From JAMXLO01 sp963812475 (GTDB taxonomy: Bacteria > Pseudomonadota > Alphaproteobacteria > Acetobacterales > Acetobacteraceae), in contig CAWEVI010000017.1 in the NCBI GenBank assembly GCA_963812475.1, positions 14,708 through 78,707 of the forward strand: DNA of 64,000 nucleotides, given 5' to 3'. Positions 63,567 through 64,000 of this stretch are shown in pieces. The notes below the pieces were generated by a model, which worked only from the letters and a program-made list of their open reading frames with translations, made no database searches and was not told the origin of the DNA. A program made the translations under genes and the position numbers. Within the stretch, counting starts at the first letter, position 1. Each line of letters begins with the position of its first letter.

Positions 63567-63617
63567 GCTGAAAGCCGGTGGTGCGCCGGATCGTGCTGGT
63601 CGAGCGCGAGGGATGAC
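63567..63617 (+). repeat. Remnant of a duplicated gene end
   Basis: Encodes PVVRRIVLVEREG then stop. It matches the C-terminus of the 61821-62075 protein (PVRRIVLIERDG), with GTGCGCCGGATCGTGCTG shared at DNA level. No 5' part is present. Confidence 0.5.
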
Positions 63618-63828
63618 CAATTCCCGTGGGTGACACGAATTGATGTCATTTGGCCAATAGGAATCGGATTGCTCGGGTTATATGTCGGGGAATGCTGACG
63701 GTTCCGGTCCGGGAACCGCCGGCCACCTGCCGAAGCTAGAGTTTCAGCAGGAGCGTCGAGAGCATCAGTAATAATATTCAGCTCACGTAAAGGCGTCACG
63801 AATACGAGAGCACGGAGCCGGTCCAGCC

Positions 63829-63984
63829 ATGCATTGGTGGCAGTGGGTTCTTCAAATCACAGGCGCGTGGTTCTACCTCGCGCTAGTCACTACGGGGGTG
63901 TGGTGCGCCGTCATGCGCCTGTATACCACGCCGCAAGAAAGGAAATATGACTTAATGCAACGAAATGTCAACGGCGTGACATGA
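63829..63984 (+). CDS. Small membrane protein, 51 aa
   Basis: An ATG-started frame too short for most callers: MHWWQWVLQITGAWFYLALV is a Trp-rich hydrophobic helix, followed by a polar tail (YTTPQERKYDLMQRN). Its function is unknown. The 63531-63828 stretch before it holds no other gene I can support. Confidence 0.45.
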   Translation: MHWWQWVLQITGAWFYLALVTTGVWCAVMRLYTTPQERKYDLMQRNVNGVT

Positions 63985-64000
63985 CGGTATGAGGCTCTTC

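Larger units (their letters stand above)
54932..64000. mobile_element. Genomic island (left end; right end not in window)
   Basis: From the tRNA-Ser break to the window end the content changes: patches of lower GC, an IS256-family element, a serine recombinase, a HEPN-like gene, and many small hypothetical and membrane ORFs on both strands with no housekeeping genes. No tyrosine integrase or clear attR is in the window. The gap 54932-55231 holds no gene I can support. Confidence 0.7.

Overview
The window looks like chromosome from a high-GC alphaproteobacterium, most likely an acetic-acid-bacterium relative (Rhodospirillales/Acetobacteraceae) able to oxidise methanol. The reasons are GC-rich coding with frequent GTG/TTG starts, a complete PQQ and XoxF-type quinoprotein locus, glutathione-dependent formaldehyde oxidation, and the alphaproteobacterial orders bamA-skp-lpxD-fabZ-lpxA-lpxI and ruvX-gatC-gatA-gatB. 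The genus is inference.

Layout. 0.6-11 kb: a hypothetical gene, beta-carbonic anhydrase, and a catabolic patch (FAD-linked GlcD/D-lactate-dehydrogenase-like oxidase, alpha/beta hydrolase, MHS-family transporter, two-subunit CoA-transferase, orphan sugar-type binding protein, large alpha/beta hydrolase). 11-38 kb: a quinoprotein super-locus. It has a TonB-dependent receptor, a NarL-type two-component pair, a Rieske protein, a first lanthanide-type PQQ alcohol dehydrogenase, a Sel1 protein, TonB, a SoxYZ-like carrier, pqqABCDE, a quinoprotein-relay metallohydrolase, xoxF, the methanol cytochrome xoxG, xoxJ, a CXXCW protein, a PQQ-linked ABC system with a beta-propeller protein, a small cytochrome c, S-(hydroxymethyl)glutathione dehydrogenase and Gfa. 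Together these would take methanol and other alcohols to formaldehyde/aldehydes in the periplasm, pass electrons to c-type cytochromes, and detoxify formaldehyde through glutathione. Both PQQ dehydrogenases carry the extra aspartate that marks lanthanide use. 38-54.8 kb: housekeeping genes (outer-membrane assembly and lipid A, glyoxalase, ruvX, gatCAB, a DHDPS-family protein, an OxlT-like transporter, a glutathione S-transferase).

54.9 kb to the end: an apparent genomic island. It begins where a tRNA-Ser(GCU) gene stops abruptly at the anticodon loop. It holds a proteasome-like Ntn-hydrolase gene cut by an intact IS256-family element, a frameshifted serine recombinase, a zinc-ribbon/HEPN-like protein (candidate defence RNase), and many short, mostly unrecognised or membrane ORFs. 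No integrase is inside the window, so the right end of the island lies beyond it.

Ten genes are broken by single-base changes, and nearly every one is restored by removing one base, often in a short homopolymer. This looks more like residual sequencing insertions than gene decay, so the affected genes, including xoxF and the TonB receptor, may be intact in the organism. Two kinds of dispersed palindromic repeat recur between genes.
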